Origin: Siphonodentalium dalli
Lineage: Eukaryota > Mollusca > Scaphopoda > Gadilida > Siphonodentaliidae
DNA: 64,000 bases
Assembly (NCBI GenBank): GCA_032622095.1
Contig: CP136068.1
Location: 158,861,465 to 158,925,464 of the forward strand
Direction of reading: 5' to 3'
In this document: positions 46,341-57,879 of the stretch, one piece after another
Position numbering within the stretch: the first letter of the stretch is position 1
Layout of the letters: each line of letters opens with the position of its first letter
Notes under the pieces: model-generated
The model's database searches: none
Told to the model about the DNA's origin: nothing
Seen by the model: the letters and a program-made list of their open reading frames with translations, nothing else
Made by a program: the position numbers and the translations under genes

Positions 46341-47080
46341 AACATTGGGCGGCAAAGTAAAGGGCATTTTCCCCAATGTTTCGCCCAGACAGAGGACCGT
46401 CCTTTATAAGGGACGCTAGGCATACGCGTGGTAAATTTATGTTCATTTCAACTATTTTAATTAGATAACGCAGGATCATCCAATTTGGTCTTATCGGGAA
46501 CTATGATATAGATGACCGCGAACTGGCATTTGTGGTATTGTGTGTACATGTTATAACACACACAATAGCTGCTAATACTACTTTGGACTTCTGCAGTGAA
46601 TGAGTACAAGTGAAAGTGTTTATTACAGGGGGGCCGGGGTGTGGAATGAAATATGTCAACGATAAATCTCTGTAATGGGTTAATCCAACTTGACCCTCGC
46701 TTAAAATATACGCATGCAATCTGAAAAGTGTTATACTATATTATTCAGTGATGTAAAATAAATACAGAATAAAAAAGTTATGCGAAAGATGCTGATCTCT
46801 AGCGAACCCGTGTGCTACGCCGCAATATAAGTTACAACGAGGATGCAGTAATATATCCATATAGCAGTAGATTTCATAGACATCATCCCATAAAATCCAT
46901 CCATCCAGGAAAAATCATCCAGTTAAACAGACTTACACCACAATATGTTGATATACTTCTCAACTGACCAGTGTTGGAATCAGTGTTTTAGGAAATTTAA
47001 TGATGGTTGTTCTGCTTCCAATTCGGTGCTTGATTCTGGATAACAGGGACGTGGCGATAGGGGGGTTGGGGTGTCTTTGG
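46341..47080. other. spacer
   Basis: AACATTGGG...CCCAATGTT near 46340-46380 is a short inverted pair, and TCCTTTATAAGGGACGCTAG (46402) has a relative near 55380. No gene seen. Confidence 0.4.
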
Positions 47081-48080
47081 TAAAAATGACACAACATTAG
47101 TTGGAAATTTCACACCTATAGGTTGAAATTGTTCTTGTAGTTTGATTTTCCAACAATTTATTAGGGGTATTTGTTGTTTCAGACCAACATTTGCATACTT
47201 ACCCACTGTACGTAAATTTTTTGGACTGAAATAGCCATCAGTTGGAAATTTTCCGGGGGGCGGGGGGGGGGGGGGGGTGTCAGGTTGGAATTTTCCAACA
47301 GTTGGGAGGCTTGTGTCCCGGTCTGTCCCCCGTGGCCAGTCAAAACTGCTAGTTAATTTAAGAGAATTTTATTTGATAAAAAATGTGGTCATCAGTTGGA
47401 AATTTTACAACCTAGGTGGGGGTGTGAGGTTTGAAATTTCAAACACTAGGAAAGCCCGATGCCAGTCTAGATGCTAGGATTTCGCGATGTTTTTGTTGAG
47501 ATTTCAAAATTTTCTCACACCTGGCCGTACCATTGTCGACCCTGTGTGTCCTGAATTTTCCTCATGGCCAATAAAACAGCTAATTAGATTAAGACAACCT
47601 TATTCTTTCAAAAAATTGGACTGAAATGGTCATTAGTTGGGAATTGTCCAACCTAAGGGGGTATCATGTTTGAAATTTACAACACGAGGAAAACTTGAGG
47701 CCAGTCAAGATGCTAGGATTTTGTGATTTTCTTGTTCAGATTTCAAAATTTTATCACACCGGGCCCAACCATGGTCGACCCGGTATGCCCTGGGCTCTGG
47801 CCCATGGTCATGTCAATTTGTCTGCAATTAGACCACTAAATGTTAGGGTTTGTGCAATTTTCAAATTCAGATCTCTAAATGTTCTGATACTTGGTATTTT
47901 GCACAACAAAGCTGTTCATTCAGGCGTGTAACGGAGCAGTCGATGTGCAATGGGGGGGGGGGGGGGGGGTGGGGGTGGAAATGGAATTCCGAAAAAAATG
48001 TGTTTATTCTAATTTAATGGGGGTGCAGTTGGAATTACCAAGGTGGACACCCCCAACGGAGACCGTCTAGCTGGATAATA
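47081..48080 (+). repeat. dispersed repeat with TTGGAAATTTCC units, three tandem parts
   Basis: About three diverged units of roughly 250-300 bp with ATTAGTTGGAAATTT, GAGGCCAGTCTAGATGCTAG, TTTCAAAATTTTATCACACC and GACCCGGTATGCCCTG, each near a G-run (47255-47278, 47952-47971). It ends GTTGGAATTACCAAGGTGGA and ACCGTCTAGCTGG. Same family as 11265-12000 and 61505-61665. Confidence 0.6.
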
Positions 48081-48483
48081 TAGCATCTGGCTGAGTATCA
48101 CAATTGTGTGCATAAAATTTCACAACTTACATTTTCATTTCCCAGTGACTAAGAAAAGACGGTCAAAATGACTGAATCCAATGGCCCAATTAGTCGTTTT
48201 GACTTACCGAAGATACCGTTTCTTAGTCGTTGTAACTAACATCACTTTAGTGATTGTGACTAATTTTCTACCTTAGTCATCATGTGGACAAACGTTTGAC
48301 TAAGCTAAGTTATTGACTATTTTTTGTCTTCAGTGTACAACTGTGACTTTAGTCCAGGAGATATTGGTCGACCTCTGCACCCCCACAGGACTCAACTTCA
48401 CCCAACTAATTTTCTTCCTTAAGGTCTCCTATAAATATTTTCACTTGTTAAAAAGAAAAAAAAGTGGCCGCAGAGACTCCAGA

Positions 48484-49560
48484 CAAGATGGCGTCCATCA
48501 TGGCGGCCATTTTTTTTAAATGCACCATGTCTCTTTGATCGCCGTTATAGTAAATATGATATCACATGCGGTCTTGTTTTCCGCTCGATTCGTTATGCTA
48601 ATATACAACCCTTATACATTAGCCAAAGATACGACACCACAATCCGATATGGCGGCCAAGATGGCCGCCGAAATGTGAAAATATGCTATTTTTCTGACAT
48701 GTTACCACCTTTCGTTTGTCTCTGTGCGAAAATGTTGGCATATTTGCGCCATATTATACATTTATCATATAGAGGAGTCATTTTCGACCACATGGGGACC
48801 ATAATATACATTCATTGCGGGATATTTTTGTCAGATATCACGTTTTCCCCAAATGCCGGTATAATAGGTAAAAGCCGAATCTACGTTAATAACGCGATGT
48901 AATGTTTCGAATGAATGAATGTTATTGCTATTATAACAACATCCATGCATATATATGTGCAGGAGATACTCGAGCTAGGATTCTTCTTATATCTGAGTTG
49001 AGGAATATTTACCCAAATCCAAGATGGCGGCCAAAATGGCCACCAGAAATAAAAAATTGCCGAAAATCGCCGATTTTAACATCAGTGAGCATTATTGTCA
49101 TGAAAACTCCACACCTGCTTACTATTGTGAGTGGGAACACTTAGGCGAAGAACTTTCCTTGTACCGTATCGAAATAAAAGTACCCCAAATCCAAAATGGC
49201 GCCCACAATGGCGGACAGATTTTGAAAAATCACCGAAATTCCCTCATATTCACATCATTGGGCATTATTGTCGAGACAACTCCATCCATGCGTACAGTTG
49301 AGTTGGAAATACTGAGGTGATGTAATTACCTTACATCTCATGTTTTCCAAATTGAAGATGGCGGCCAAAATGGCGACCGAAATTTGAAAATACGCCTACA
49401 TTCCTTTACTTTCTTAGGATGTGCGTTATTGTTTCGCGATTTCTACCCACCATTACATGTTGATATGTATGAATTATTTATTAGGGTTTGTGGCATGTGA
49501 TACTCACAGTCAATATGGCGACCAAACTGGCGGCCAGAAATTGAAAAGAAGCCGATATTA
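48484..49560 (+). promoter_or_regulatory. array of ATGGCGGC (YY1-type) motifs in the left arm
   Basis: Paired motifs such as AAGATGGCGGCCAAAATGGC occur near 48484, 48648, 49020, 49193, 49357 and 49514. From 49020 on they recur about every 165 bp, each followed by CAGAAAT or GAAATTTGAAAA. AAnATGGCGGC is the consensus for the zinc-finger factor YY1 (established). The right arm (52200-53270) carries the inverted set. Binding is not shown. Confidence 0.5.
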
Positions 49561-51159
49561 TCACATACTAATTTCAATTTTTTGTCATAATATATATAAT
49601 GTATAGACGGAACAGTACATAATATAAACCATATATTAGTTCCAATGTAAGTCGTAGCCTTTTGGAACGATGACAACCCACAATCGCGATGTGGCATTTA
49701 AAAATCCATTCTCCACTAAGGGCTCATACTGGCCGTAACCGTATATAGGTGCGCCGAATAGTCATATTATTACTTCCAAGAATCAAAACAACAGTACCTG
49801 AGCTTATTCTGAATTGCCACAACCAGCATTATCTAGACCCGTTTTCGTCTCTTCGTCAGATTAATCTATCTCACTCACAACAACAGTTTACTACACTTCT
49901 TTGTTGAAGGGTGCCACTAATCGGAATGTTTCAAACAATACATATGCCGGTGTCCAGCTCACGTGTTTGTTTCGAAAGCTTGGAATTCTTAGCGAGCTTC
50001 ATTCGTGTATAGCTTATGGTATAATGCAGATGCTACATATGTGGTATAGGCATCATATTGTGCGATACACTAGAAAGGTATTCGGTCGATGCGTATTCTA
50101 GCTTTCAGAAGGACCTATCTATCTGCGTATTGTCAGCATTGGTGACCCAATGGGGATAACAACGTGTACACCTGGTGATCTTCCCAAACAGCCACTTCCC
50201 AATATATGGTTCATCAATTCGCATACTCATCTAATGCACTGACGTACCCGGACAACTTCTGAATATGGCTTCGAATGTTGAAAGTCCGACATTTGACGGT
50301 TGCATTTCTGCTAAGGCGTAGAAGACCATAATGCATGATATACCCAAGCTTCTTGACAACGATCCTAAGGACAATCTTATTGGCGTCCAGCAATCGTCTC
50401 ACCGAACATATCCAAGCAGATGATAACAATACACACGGTGCTAGTTTGTGGGTATGTCTCATTATAGTGGAGATGGAATTGGACCATGACTGCACCGCCC
50501 CTTATTTTGTTATGTTTTAGATTCAAACAGGATCTCATGTGTGGCTTTGCTTTCCTTGTATATGCTAAGATTGTATGTTCCCATCCGTTTGGAAGCCGTT
50601 CCTAAACAGCTGGAACAGGCGTGTGCTATTGGCAACTGCTGTATAAGCCCCATCAAGACTGGAGTGTAGTCTAAAAGGCGATACCTTTGATAGTTGGTTG
50701 ATATGTCATACTCACGCTGGGTGGTATGGTTCAAGAAAGTACAAATGCCATCAACAAAAGGGTGAAATGTTCAACGCGAAGAACATCCGGAGGAATGTTA
50801 CGTTGGTGAGCTCTTGCAATCAGTTCATCAAACGTTGGTACACCAAGTGATTTCTTGGTAACATCACCATTGCGATCATGTTCCTGCATGAGGCATTAAC
50901 TGCTATAATCTAAAGTTATATATATAAAGCTATATGACCATAACGTCCACAGCCATTGCCATCGAGACTGTAAATTGTTCTTTAAATACATATTGAAATA
51001 AATGCACCACAGTTCCTGACATTTTCTTGAATAATACCGCCAACATACTGACTGTACTGACACTAACCCTGAAAGAGGATAACAAAAACGTATACATTCA
51101 TGCTATAAAGACATTAACCTTCAGTCCATCGGACTGTTTTGAGGGAGGCTAGTATAGTA

Positions 51160-51585
51160 TTATACAGACATAAATGTACGTAGTTCAATCAGAAAGGCTT
51201 CGAAATGGATGTGGAAATACAATCTTACCACACCAAATAAAACCGACACGCATGACATTCTATATCTTAAACATGCACCAGGTGTAGGGGTGGTGTATAC
51301 CGTGGCCCATGTCATTTCCACTATCATGGCGCATGTCCATAATCTAGCACCGCGAGCATTGTTCCTCTCTGCTGGGAGATATTCGACGAGACAAATGCGG
51401 GGCGTCACACAGTTTTTTTTCTTCGGATCATGGTCAAGAAGTGTGGGCAGTCTGTACACTATGGTCTTCTCCTTAGCAGATAGACATCTGTCCAAGGGAA
51501 TGAGACAGCTAGCAACCTTCGAAACACTGTCCAACTTGTCCACATATGCCAATACGTTCGCTGAGTTTGTGAGTTGACGATCCAT
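51160..51585 (-). CDS. unrecognised 141-codon frame in the palindrome
   Basis: The minus frame contains LTNSANVLAYVDKLDSVSKV, CLSAKEKTIVYRLPTLLDHD and ARGARLWTCAMIVEM. The mirrored left arm (about 50214-50520, plus) has a decayed relative: CISAKA, stop, KTIMHDIPKLLDNDPKDN, and in another frame HGASLWVCLIIVEME. So a protein-coding segment was shared by both arms, better kept on the right. The first residue and extent are uncertain. No transposase signature can be named. It may be the remains of the element's own protein, which would make it the key to the superfamily. Confidence 0.4.
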   Translation of the reverse strand: MDRQLTNSANVLAYVDKLDSVSKVASCLIPLDRCLSAKEKTIVYRLPTLLDHDPKKKNCVTPRICLVEYLPAERNNARGARLWTCAMIVEMTWATVYTTPTPGACLRYRMSCVSVLFGVVRLYFHIHFEAFLIELRTFMSV

Positions 51586-53406
51586 CTAATGAGAAGTGAC
51601 TAACTAACTGGTTCGCCAGGTGTGCATGTAGTTATATCCCCATGGATATGAGACACATACATAGAGATGACCTTCTGTAAGCTTGTATACTCATCGGTCA
51701 TATGCCTTCATAGTTCAGGATGACGCACACATATCATATTTAGCAAATATTTAAAATCGTAAGCTAGACACCGGAAAATGAATTGTTTTAAACGTTATGA
51801 TTAGAGGGACCCTACTCTCAGGAAGGGCTAAATACTTTGTCGGTGTGAGCGACCTAGATTTATCAGACAAAGAAATGGAAGCTGGTCCAGATAATTATGG
51901 ACGTGACGTTGCAAATCAGAATCTGTTATCAGGTAATTATTCTGATATAACTATTCGGCGCACCTACGCTTACGGCCATTATCGGCGCTAAGTGGAGAAT
52001 GGATTTAGAAATGCCACATCGCGATATTAATTGTGGTTTTCATCTTTCCAGAAGGATACGAGCTATGTTATGATGGTATGCGTTTTGATACCTTCAAGTT
52101 GAACTAGAATAGATGGTGTATGTACAGTTTCGTCCATACATACCGATATTATGACAAAAAGTTGAAATTAATATGTGAAAATATCGATTTCTTTTCAATT
52201 TCTAGCCGCCAATGTAGCAGCGATCTTGGCTGTGAGTATCAATTTCCAAACCCTAGTGAATACTTGATGTCACTATTCCATATCAACATGTAATGGTGGA
52301 TCGAAATCGCGAAACAATAACGCCCATCGTAAGAAAGTAAAGGAATGTAGACTTGTTTTCAAATTTCGATCGCCATTTTGGCCGGCATCTACGATTTGGA
52401 AAACAATTTCTTGCATGAGATGTAAGGTAATTACTTCACCTCAGTATTTCCTATGGGTGGATTTGTCTCGACAATAATGCCCAATGATGTGAATATGAGG
52501 GAATTTCGGTGATTTTTCAAAATCTGTCCGCCATTGTGGGCGCCATTTTGGATTTGGGGTACTTTTATTTGGATATGGTACCAGGAAAGTTCTTCGCCTA
52601 AGTGTTTCCAACTCACAATAGTAAGCAGGTGTGGAGTTTTCACGACAATAATGCTCACTGATGTTAAAATCGGCGATTTTCGGCAATTTTTTATTTCTGG
52701 TGGCCATTTTGGCCGCCATCTTGGATTTGGGTAAATATTCCTCAACTCAGATATAAGAAGAATCCTAGCTCGAATATCTCCTGCACATATATATGCATGT
52801 GTGCTGTTATAATAGCAATAACATTCATTCATTCGAAATATTACATCGCGTTATTAATTATATTCGGCTTTGACCTATTATACCGGCATTTGGGAAAACG
52901 TGATATCGGACAAAAATATCCCGCAATGAATGTATATTATGGTCCCCATGTGGTCGCCAATGAATCCTCTATATGATAAATGTATAACATGACGCAAATA
53001 TGCCAACATTTTCCCACAGAGACAAACGAAAGGTGGTAACATGTCAGAAAAATAGCATATTTTCACATTTCGGCAGCCATTTTGGCCGCCATATTGGATT
53101 GTGGTGTCGGATTGTTGGCTAATTTGTAAGGGTTGTATATTAGCATAACGAATCGAGCGGAAAACAAGACAGCATGTGATATCATCTTTACTATAACGGC
53201 GATCAAAGAGACATGGTGCATTAAAATAAAATGGCCGCCATGATGGACGCCATCTTGTCTGGAGTCTCTGCGGCCACTTTTTTTTCTTGTTAATAAGTGA
53301 AAAAAATTATAGGAGACCTTAAGGAAGAAAATTAGTGGGGTGAAGTTGAGTCCTGGGGGGGGGGGGGGGGGGGGTTGCAGAGGTCGACCAATATCTCCTG
53401 GACTAC

Positions 53407-53937
53407 TTAGATAGATTGTCAACCAGTCTTTTGTGATGTAATGGTTTATTATATGCTTCCCCATTAAATAGTGGGAAATTGCCGTGGCGTAGAGCGTTAT
53501 ATCCATCGCCTGGACCGACTCGATGGATAACACTGACCGACTCGATGGATAACACAATAGTATTACTTTTTCGGAGATTACTTCCGGTTTATAGCGGCGA
53601 ATCACATTAAGTTTCAAAGCGTATCAATAACAGCCGGACTATAGTTTTAATTATTGATTTTCACGGTTCATAAACTGTTATTTAATTGTTATAATGTTAA
53701 CTCATTTGTTTTAATATATTCTTATCACTAAATTATGTATACATTAATTTTCTCGCATCATTTCAGAATAAAACAATGGGGACTATTTCTTATGGCGGCT
53801 ATGCTCGATATTTGCCATTCAGTGGTGAGAAAATCAATTGATGGAATGTAAACAAAATGCAAATGTCGAAGCTTTCTAACAATTTGAAGTGAACTGTAGG
53901 ACAAAACTAGCAGTTTTGGTGCGGTTTATAGCGCATA
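53407..53937. other. spacer
   Basis: A short direct repeat (GACTCGATGGATAACAC twice, 53517-53552). At 53767-53824 there is a short frame between an acceptor-like TCGCATCATTTCAG and a GTGAGAAAA donor-like site, which I do not trust as an exon. Confidence 0.35.
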
Positions 53938-54120
53938 TAATAAAAAGAACACCTACGGGTTTTGGTTGAATACCCGGATTATCTCATTCGTGGGTACAAG
54001 GAAATACAGAATTTCCACTCGCGGCTTGCAGCCGCTCGTGGAAATATTGTATTTCCTTGTACCCACTCAAGAGATAATCCGGGTATTCAACCAAAACCCG
54101 TAGGTATTCTCTATTTATTA
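53938..54120. repeat. CTCG-apex foldback element with TAATAAA ends
   Basis: Begins TAATAAAAAG (53938) and ends CTATTTATTA (54120). The arms of about 80 bp (CCTACGGGTTTTGGTTGAAT ... GGAAATACAGAATTTCCA) enclose CTCG-CGGCTTGCAGCCG-CTCG. The arms are almost perfect. The frame 53962-54168 crosses it and is not a gene. Confidence 0.9.
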
Positions 54121-54224
54121 CTCAAACACACTATGTGTAACATGAGAAGTCGATACATATGTATATAACATGAGTTAACTAAACATTATAAACAATATCA
54201 ACCCCATCAGCATATCACTAGTCA

Positions 54225-54353
54225 CTAATATCCTCCGCTCTCCTCATCACCACTATCTTCATCTGAACAGTCGCCATCGGGAGGAGTGATGTAGACTATG
54301 GCCTCACAAAAGTCGCCTTGTTCTGTCATTCCACATCGCGGACCGTATATCTC
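54225..54353 (-). pseudogene. piggyBac-like transposase N-terminal fragment
   Basis: Minus frame after an acceptor-like TTTTTTCACTCCAG: EIYGPRCGMTEQGDFCEAIV then YITPPDGDCSDEDSGDEESG and a stop at 54225. An acidic YI-PP....SDEDSGDE block near the N-terminus is characteristic of piggyBac-derived transposases (family knowledge, judged by eye). The catalytic domain is not present nearby on this strand. It is consistent with the TTAA-flanked MITEs elsewhere in the window. Nothing upstream fixes the start. Confidence 0.45.
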
Positions 54354-54554
54354 CTGGAGTGAAAAAATAATGCAGAACTTTATATCAAATTGAAGAGCGT
54401 TTATAGAATCTATTCTTGATATTGTACGAATAAAGAGCGTTCATTTCAGTTGTGGAAAGATAATATAGTGAAAACAAATTCCATGGCATACATGTATATG
54501 CATCAAATATATGCATAGAACAACACCTTGTATTATCGCTTAAGTATAGAACGA

Positions 54555-54937
54555 GTAGCGTAGCCTCAAGTTATATCCTTCCGCGATGGCACAAGTGCCG
54601 TATTAACAAACCCATTACATCACGTGTCGTTCTATTGTTATTACACACCACCCGACCTATAATCCGTAACAAACAGACTTACAAGGTTTATTCGGGCACA
54701 CACAGGGCTTGTTTTTTGGCATGTATGGCGATGCTTTGTTTTATAGTTCCGGTTTCATTGTTGATGCGAATGTCATTTGCGACATTGACGTGATGCGTAT
54801 GAAACGTATGTTCCATACAAATTTGTAAATATGGAACAGCAATAACACTGCAATTCTTGGAACAAGCATGTAATAAATACAAAGAACGACACAAGTGTGT
54901 GAATGGGTTTGTTGATATGGCACGAGTGCTAGCGCGA
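54555..54937. mobile_element. foldback MITE, copy 1
   Basis: The left part CCTTCCGCGATGGCACAAGT ... ACAAACCCATTAC ... GTGTCGTTCTA is mirrored at the right (GAACGACACAAGTGTG ... AATGGGTTTGTTGATATGGC ... AGTGCTAGCGC). About 380 bp. Both halves of the centre carry GTATGTTCCATAC-type palindromes. Confidence 0.75.
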
Positions 54938-54949
54938 ATGATATAATGA

Positions 54950-55333
54950 GGGCGTAGCCTCGAGTTCTATCCTTCCGCGATGGCGTAAGTGCCGTATCGA
55001 CAAACCCATTAACACGTGGGTCGTTCTATGTTTATTACACGCACCCGTCCTAAAACCGTGACACAACAGCCAATGTTTATTCAGGTACAAAAAGTCATAG
55101 AGGGTTTGCTTGACGTTCTTATTTTATTGTTCCGGTTTCGTGGTTGAGAGGAACGTCATTTACGTCATCTGACGTCAACGGGATGCGTATGGAACGTATG
55201 TTCCATACGGATTTGTAGACATGGAACAACATGAACACTGTAATTTCTGGGTTTAAGTGTGTAATAAAGATGTGTATGTCAAGCATTGTTTGACACATAT
55301 TGACCACCATACCACGCATATGCCTAGTGTACG
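54950..55333. mobile_element. foldback MITE, copy 2, right end lost
   Basis: A tandem neighbour of copy 1: GGCGTAGCCTCGAGTTCTAT, CCATTAACACGTGGGTCGTT, then GGATGCGTATGGAACGTATG-TTCCATACGGATTTGTA, all aligned with copy 1 at about 395-bp offset. It carries a full CRE, TGACGTCA, near 55160. Minus frames 54688-54923 and 55119-55319 align with each other but are probably repeat by-products. Confidence 0.7.
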
Positions 55334-56579
55334 GTATGGATCGGGAATGGATATCTTCAGGCCCCCAGCCATGCCTAGCGTCCTTTATAAAGTACGCTGA
55401 ATCAAGGCGATATTTTCGCTAGAGATATCCACAATTTGCCATAAATTTATCACATATTCATTTAAAAACATTATTGCGATCATATTGAAATAAGTTATAC
55501 CATGGGGTTAAATATATTTATTATTTATTATATGTGAACTTACCAACAAACAAAACCCGACTTACAGACAAAAACAATGCTGAAATTGATATTTGAATTT
55601 AGTATCATGCGTAACTTTCAAGGATGTTCTATATTTATTCATTTTGGAACGATCCATAGTGGAATTTCCCACTGCCTACCATCGATCAATGCAGGAATGG
55701 TAGCGTCATTTGACGCTTGGCATAAATGGGTTAAGATAATTTAGCAGAGTTTGGTCCACATGTGTACCTTTATTAATCACGGTTGGTACCTTGGTAGACT
55801 GCTTGTGAGACTTCGTTGTTTACCTTATGCATGTCCGAGACATCGACCGCTGAGGTGTTGTCGCCAATGTCAGCAAACTTTGCCGCCATTACTGGTTTCA
55901 AAGTTGAACGGGAACCTACCGCTTTGTATGAAAAGTGTCCAATATCTCCTACGAATCCACATGAAACCACACGGTCGTCGGGTCTCGCACTATATATCCA
56001 ATGATAAGTGTCATATGGTGTAATTGAACGAGTGAACATTAAAATATCACCAGTTTATGAGTTTTTAGCGACTATTTCTCTAAAAAATTATCTCTAACCG
56101 TTACGTGTTTTGATACTAAAACAGTAACTCGAATAGAGACATCTTTCCGAACTAACCGTACATCGATAAAGTAAAACGAAATGCGAGCAGGAGTAAACTG
56201 GGATGCGGGCAAAATCGTGCCAGCTTTGGAGTTTACTCTGACACAGTGGAGCGTTACATGCAATTGTTAATAATTTCCTACCTAAAAGGAGCAATTTCCA
56301 ATGTCAATGTAGATTTAGTTTCCTAACATATCTATAACAATTTAACGTTGACAACGATGTCCAAATTTATCACCACGCACTCATCTTGAGCTGAAAACAC
56401 ACAAATATGAAAAATGGAAGCTAATTATCACAATTCATAGATTCATTTCGTCACTTTATGGAGCTTTATTCATAGAACTGTTGACATTTGGCTCAAGATG
56501 GATTTATTAAGCACCTCGAGGATCCGGAGTTGTGTCCGAAGAATAACAGTTAATAAAATAAAAGGTCGGCCGACCACAG
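55334..56579. other. spacer with one coding-like stretch
   Basis: At 55773-56039 both strands are open with balanced codons: minus DDRVVSCGFVGDIGHFSYKA then MAAKFADIGDNTSAVDVSDM, plus MSETSTAEVLSPMSANFAAI. One of them may be an exon or transposon fragment; neither is recognised. A TGGATATC...GATATCCA pair near 55348-55432 may mark a small foldback. The rest is AT-rich. Confidence 0.3.
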
Positions 56580-57416
56580 TGTCCCCCGACAACGTGGCAA
56601 GTCGATGGCCGCTTTGTTAAAGAATTTAAAAAAAATGTCGATGGCCGCTTTGTTAAAGAAATTAAAACAGAGTTTCAAATCTCTACATTTAAAACTGTAG
56701 GAGGAGTTGATTACACCATGAAGGTACCCAATCTCATCCAAAAGGCAAAAATGTTCCAAATTTTCTAAGTAAAAAACCCCCCGAAAATATGGAAAAAAAT
56801 ATGTTTTATTAGCTATATAGATGTTGCAAATCACCAACATGTTAGGAACAATATCCCAGAGTTTCAAATCTCTACATTTAAAACTGTAGGAGGAGTTGAT
56901 TACACCATAAAGGTACCCAATCTCATCCAAAAGGCAAAAATGTTCCAAATTTTTAAGTCGAAAACCCCCCCCAAAAAATATGGAAAAAATTATATGTTTG
57001 ATTAGCTATATAGATGTTGCAAATCACCAACATGTTAGGAACAATATCCCAGAGTTTCAAATCTCTACATTTAAAACTGTAGGAGGAGTTGATTACACCA
57101 TGAAGGTACCCAATCTCATTCAAAAGGCAAAAATGTTCCAAATTTTTAAGTCGAAAACCCCCCCAAAAATATGGAAACAATTATATTTTTGATTAGCTAT
57201 ATAGATGTTGCAAATCATCAACATGTTAGGAACAATATCCCAGAGTTTCAAATCTCTACGTTTAAAACTGTAGGAGGAGTTGATTACACCATGAAGATAC
57301 CCAATCTCGGACACACGGACGCACGGACGCACGGACGCACCGACGGACATACGGACGGACGGACGGACGGACGAGGGTCATTTCTAGAGTCCTCCGACGG
57401 AAACGTCGGGGGACAA
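56580..57416. repeat. 190-bp tandem array bounded by TGTCCCCCGAC inverted ends
   Basis: Units start at AGTTTCAAATCTCTAC at 56671, 56860, 57053 and 57244 (spacing 189, 193, 191). Each contains AAAACTGTAGGAGGAGTTGA, ACACCATGAAGGTACCCAAT and GATGTTGCAAATCACCAACA. The last unit leads into GGACGCACGGACGCACGG and (GGAC)n. TGTCCCCCGAC near 56579 and GTCGGGGGACA near 57403 are inverted and may be the element ends. The frames on both strands (56550-57465) merely follow the units. Confidence 0.8.
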
Positions 57417-57879
57417 ACATTTCCCTCAAAACAAACCAACCTGTAGTCTTCACTCGTGCCCTCAACGGGGTTTACTCAACTTTTGCCCGCAAACTGGTAT
57501 TGGATGACCAGCGTGTGTAATTTAAAGATCATTAGTCTAGGCGGTGCTGGGGTGACCGTCGCACATCGGGGTAATTTATGCGACCATCATTTTCTTATGG
57601 GAAAATTACTCTTTTTTTCGAATTCAGAGGGCGCCGAGCCGAAATAGGTGACAAAATATAACTTTTCACTATGTATCATAGGGTACCTTACCTAAAAAAT
57701 TACATATTTTCAGAGGTTAACAGGAAGTAGCCAACTGGTTGACAGGGCATCAAAATCTGAAAGATTGTAAAGATATTTGTAAATTATGGAACGAAGGTAG
57801 ACACTTAATCAGATTCAACATCGTTTTGCTGCTTTCGTTCTGATTTGGTGACTTCATGGTAAAGAATGTAACGAGGCGC
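57417..57879. other. spacer
   Basis: No gene or repeat recognised. Confidence 0.4.

Larger units (their letters stand above)
48350..53406. mobile_element. 5-kb imperfect palindrome with YY1-motif arrays
   Basis: The left arm begins TAGTCCAGGAGATATTGGTC (48350) and the right arm ends with its complement at 53406; CTT flanks both tips, a possible 3-bp target duplication. Landmarks mirror each other about a centre near 50.88 kb: the AAGATGGCGGCC blocks, GGTGCGCCGAATAGT (49751 / 51955), CTGCTAAGGAGAAGACCATA-like sequence (50310 / 51480), and AAGATTGTAT (50570 / 51220). The inner parts are more diverged than the outer. Either one foldback transposon with very long arms or two 2.5-kb elements tail to tail. 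Frames 48313-49606, 52431-53617 and 49901-50734 are mostly arm repeats. Confidence 0.85.

Noticed and set aside
52052-52230. Two possible small exons (24 and 26 bp) with matching phases
   Set aside because: They sit in the right arm of the palindrome; the mirror copy in the left arm lacks the splice AG, so the sites look accidental.
53063-53617. 184-codon minus frame
   Set aside because: Lies in the arm of the 5-kb palindrome and includes the G-run and ATGGCGGC motifs (MAAKMAA-type reading); repeat by-product.
53767-53824. Exon-like frame NKTMGTISYGGYARYLPFSG between AG and GTGAG
   Set aside because: Donor and acceptor are only moderate, no partner exon of compatible phase outside repeats, too short to judge.
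55773-56039. Reading the minus frame as piggyBac transposase C-terminus
   Set aside because: VDVSDM and DDRVV recall that family, but the spacing and catalytic residues do not line up and the fragment lies on the wrong side of the N-terminal piece.
56550-57465. Several minus frames with EIGYLHGVINSSYSFKCRDL repeated
   Set aside because: They follow the 190-bp tandem units; both strands are open and the last unit runs into a GGAC tract.
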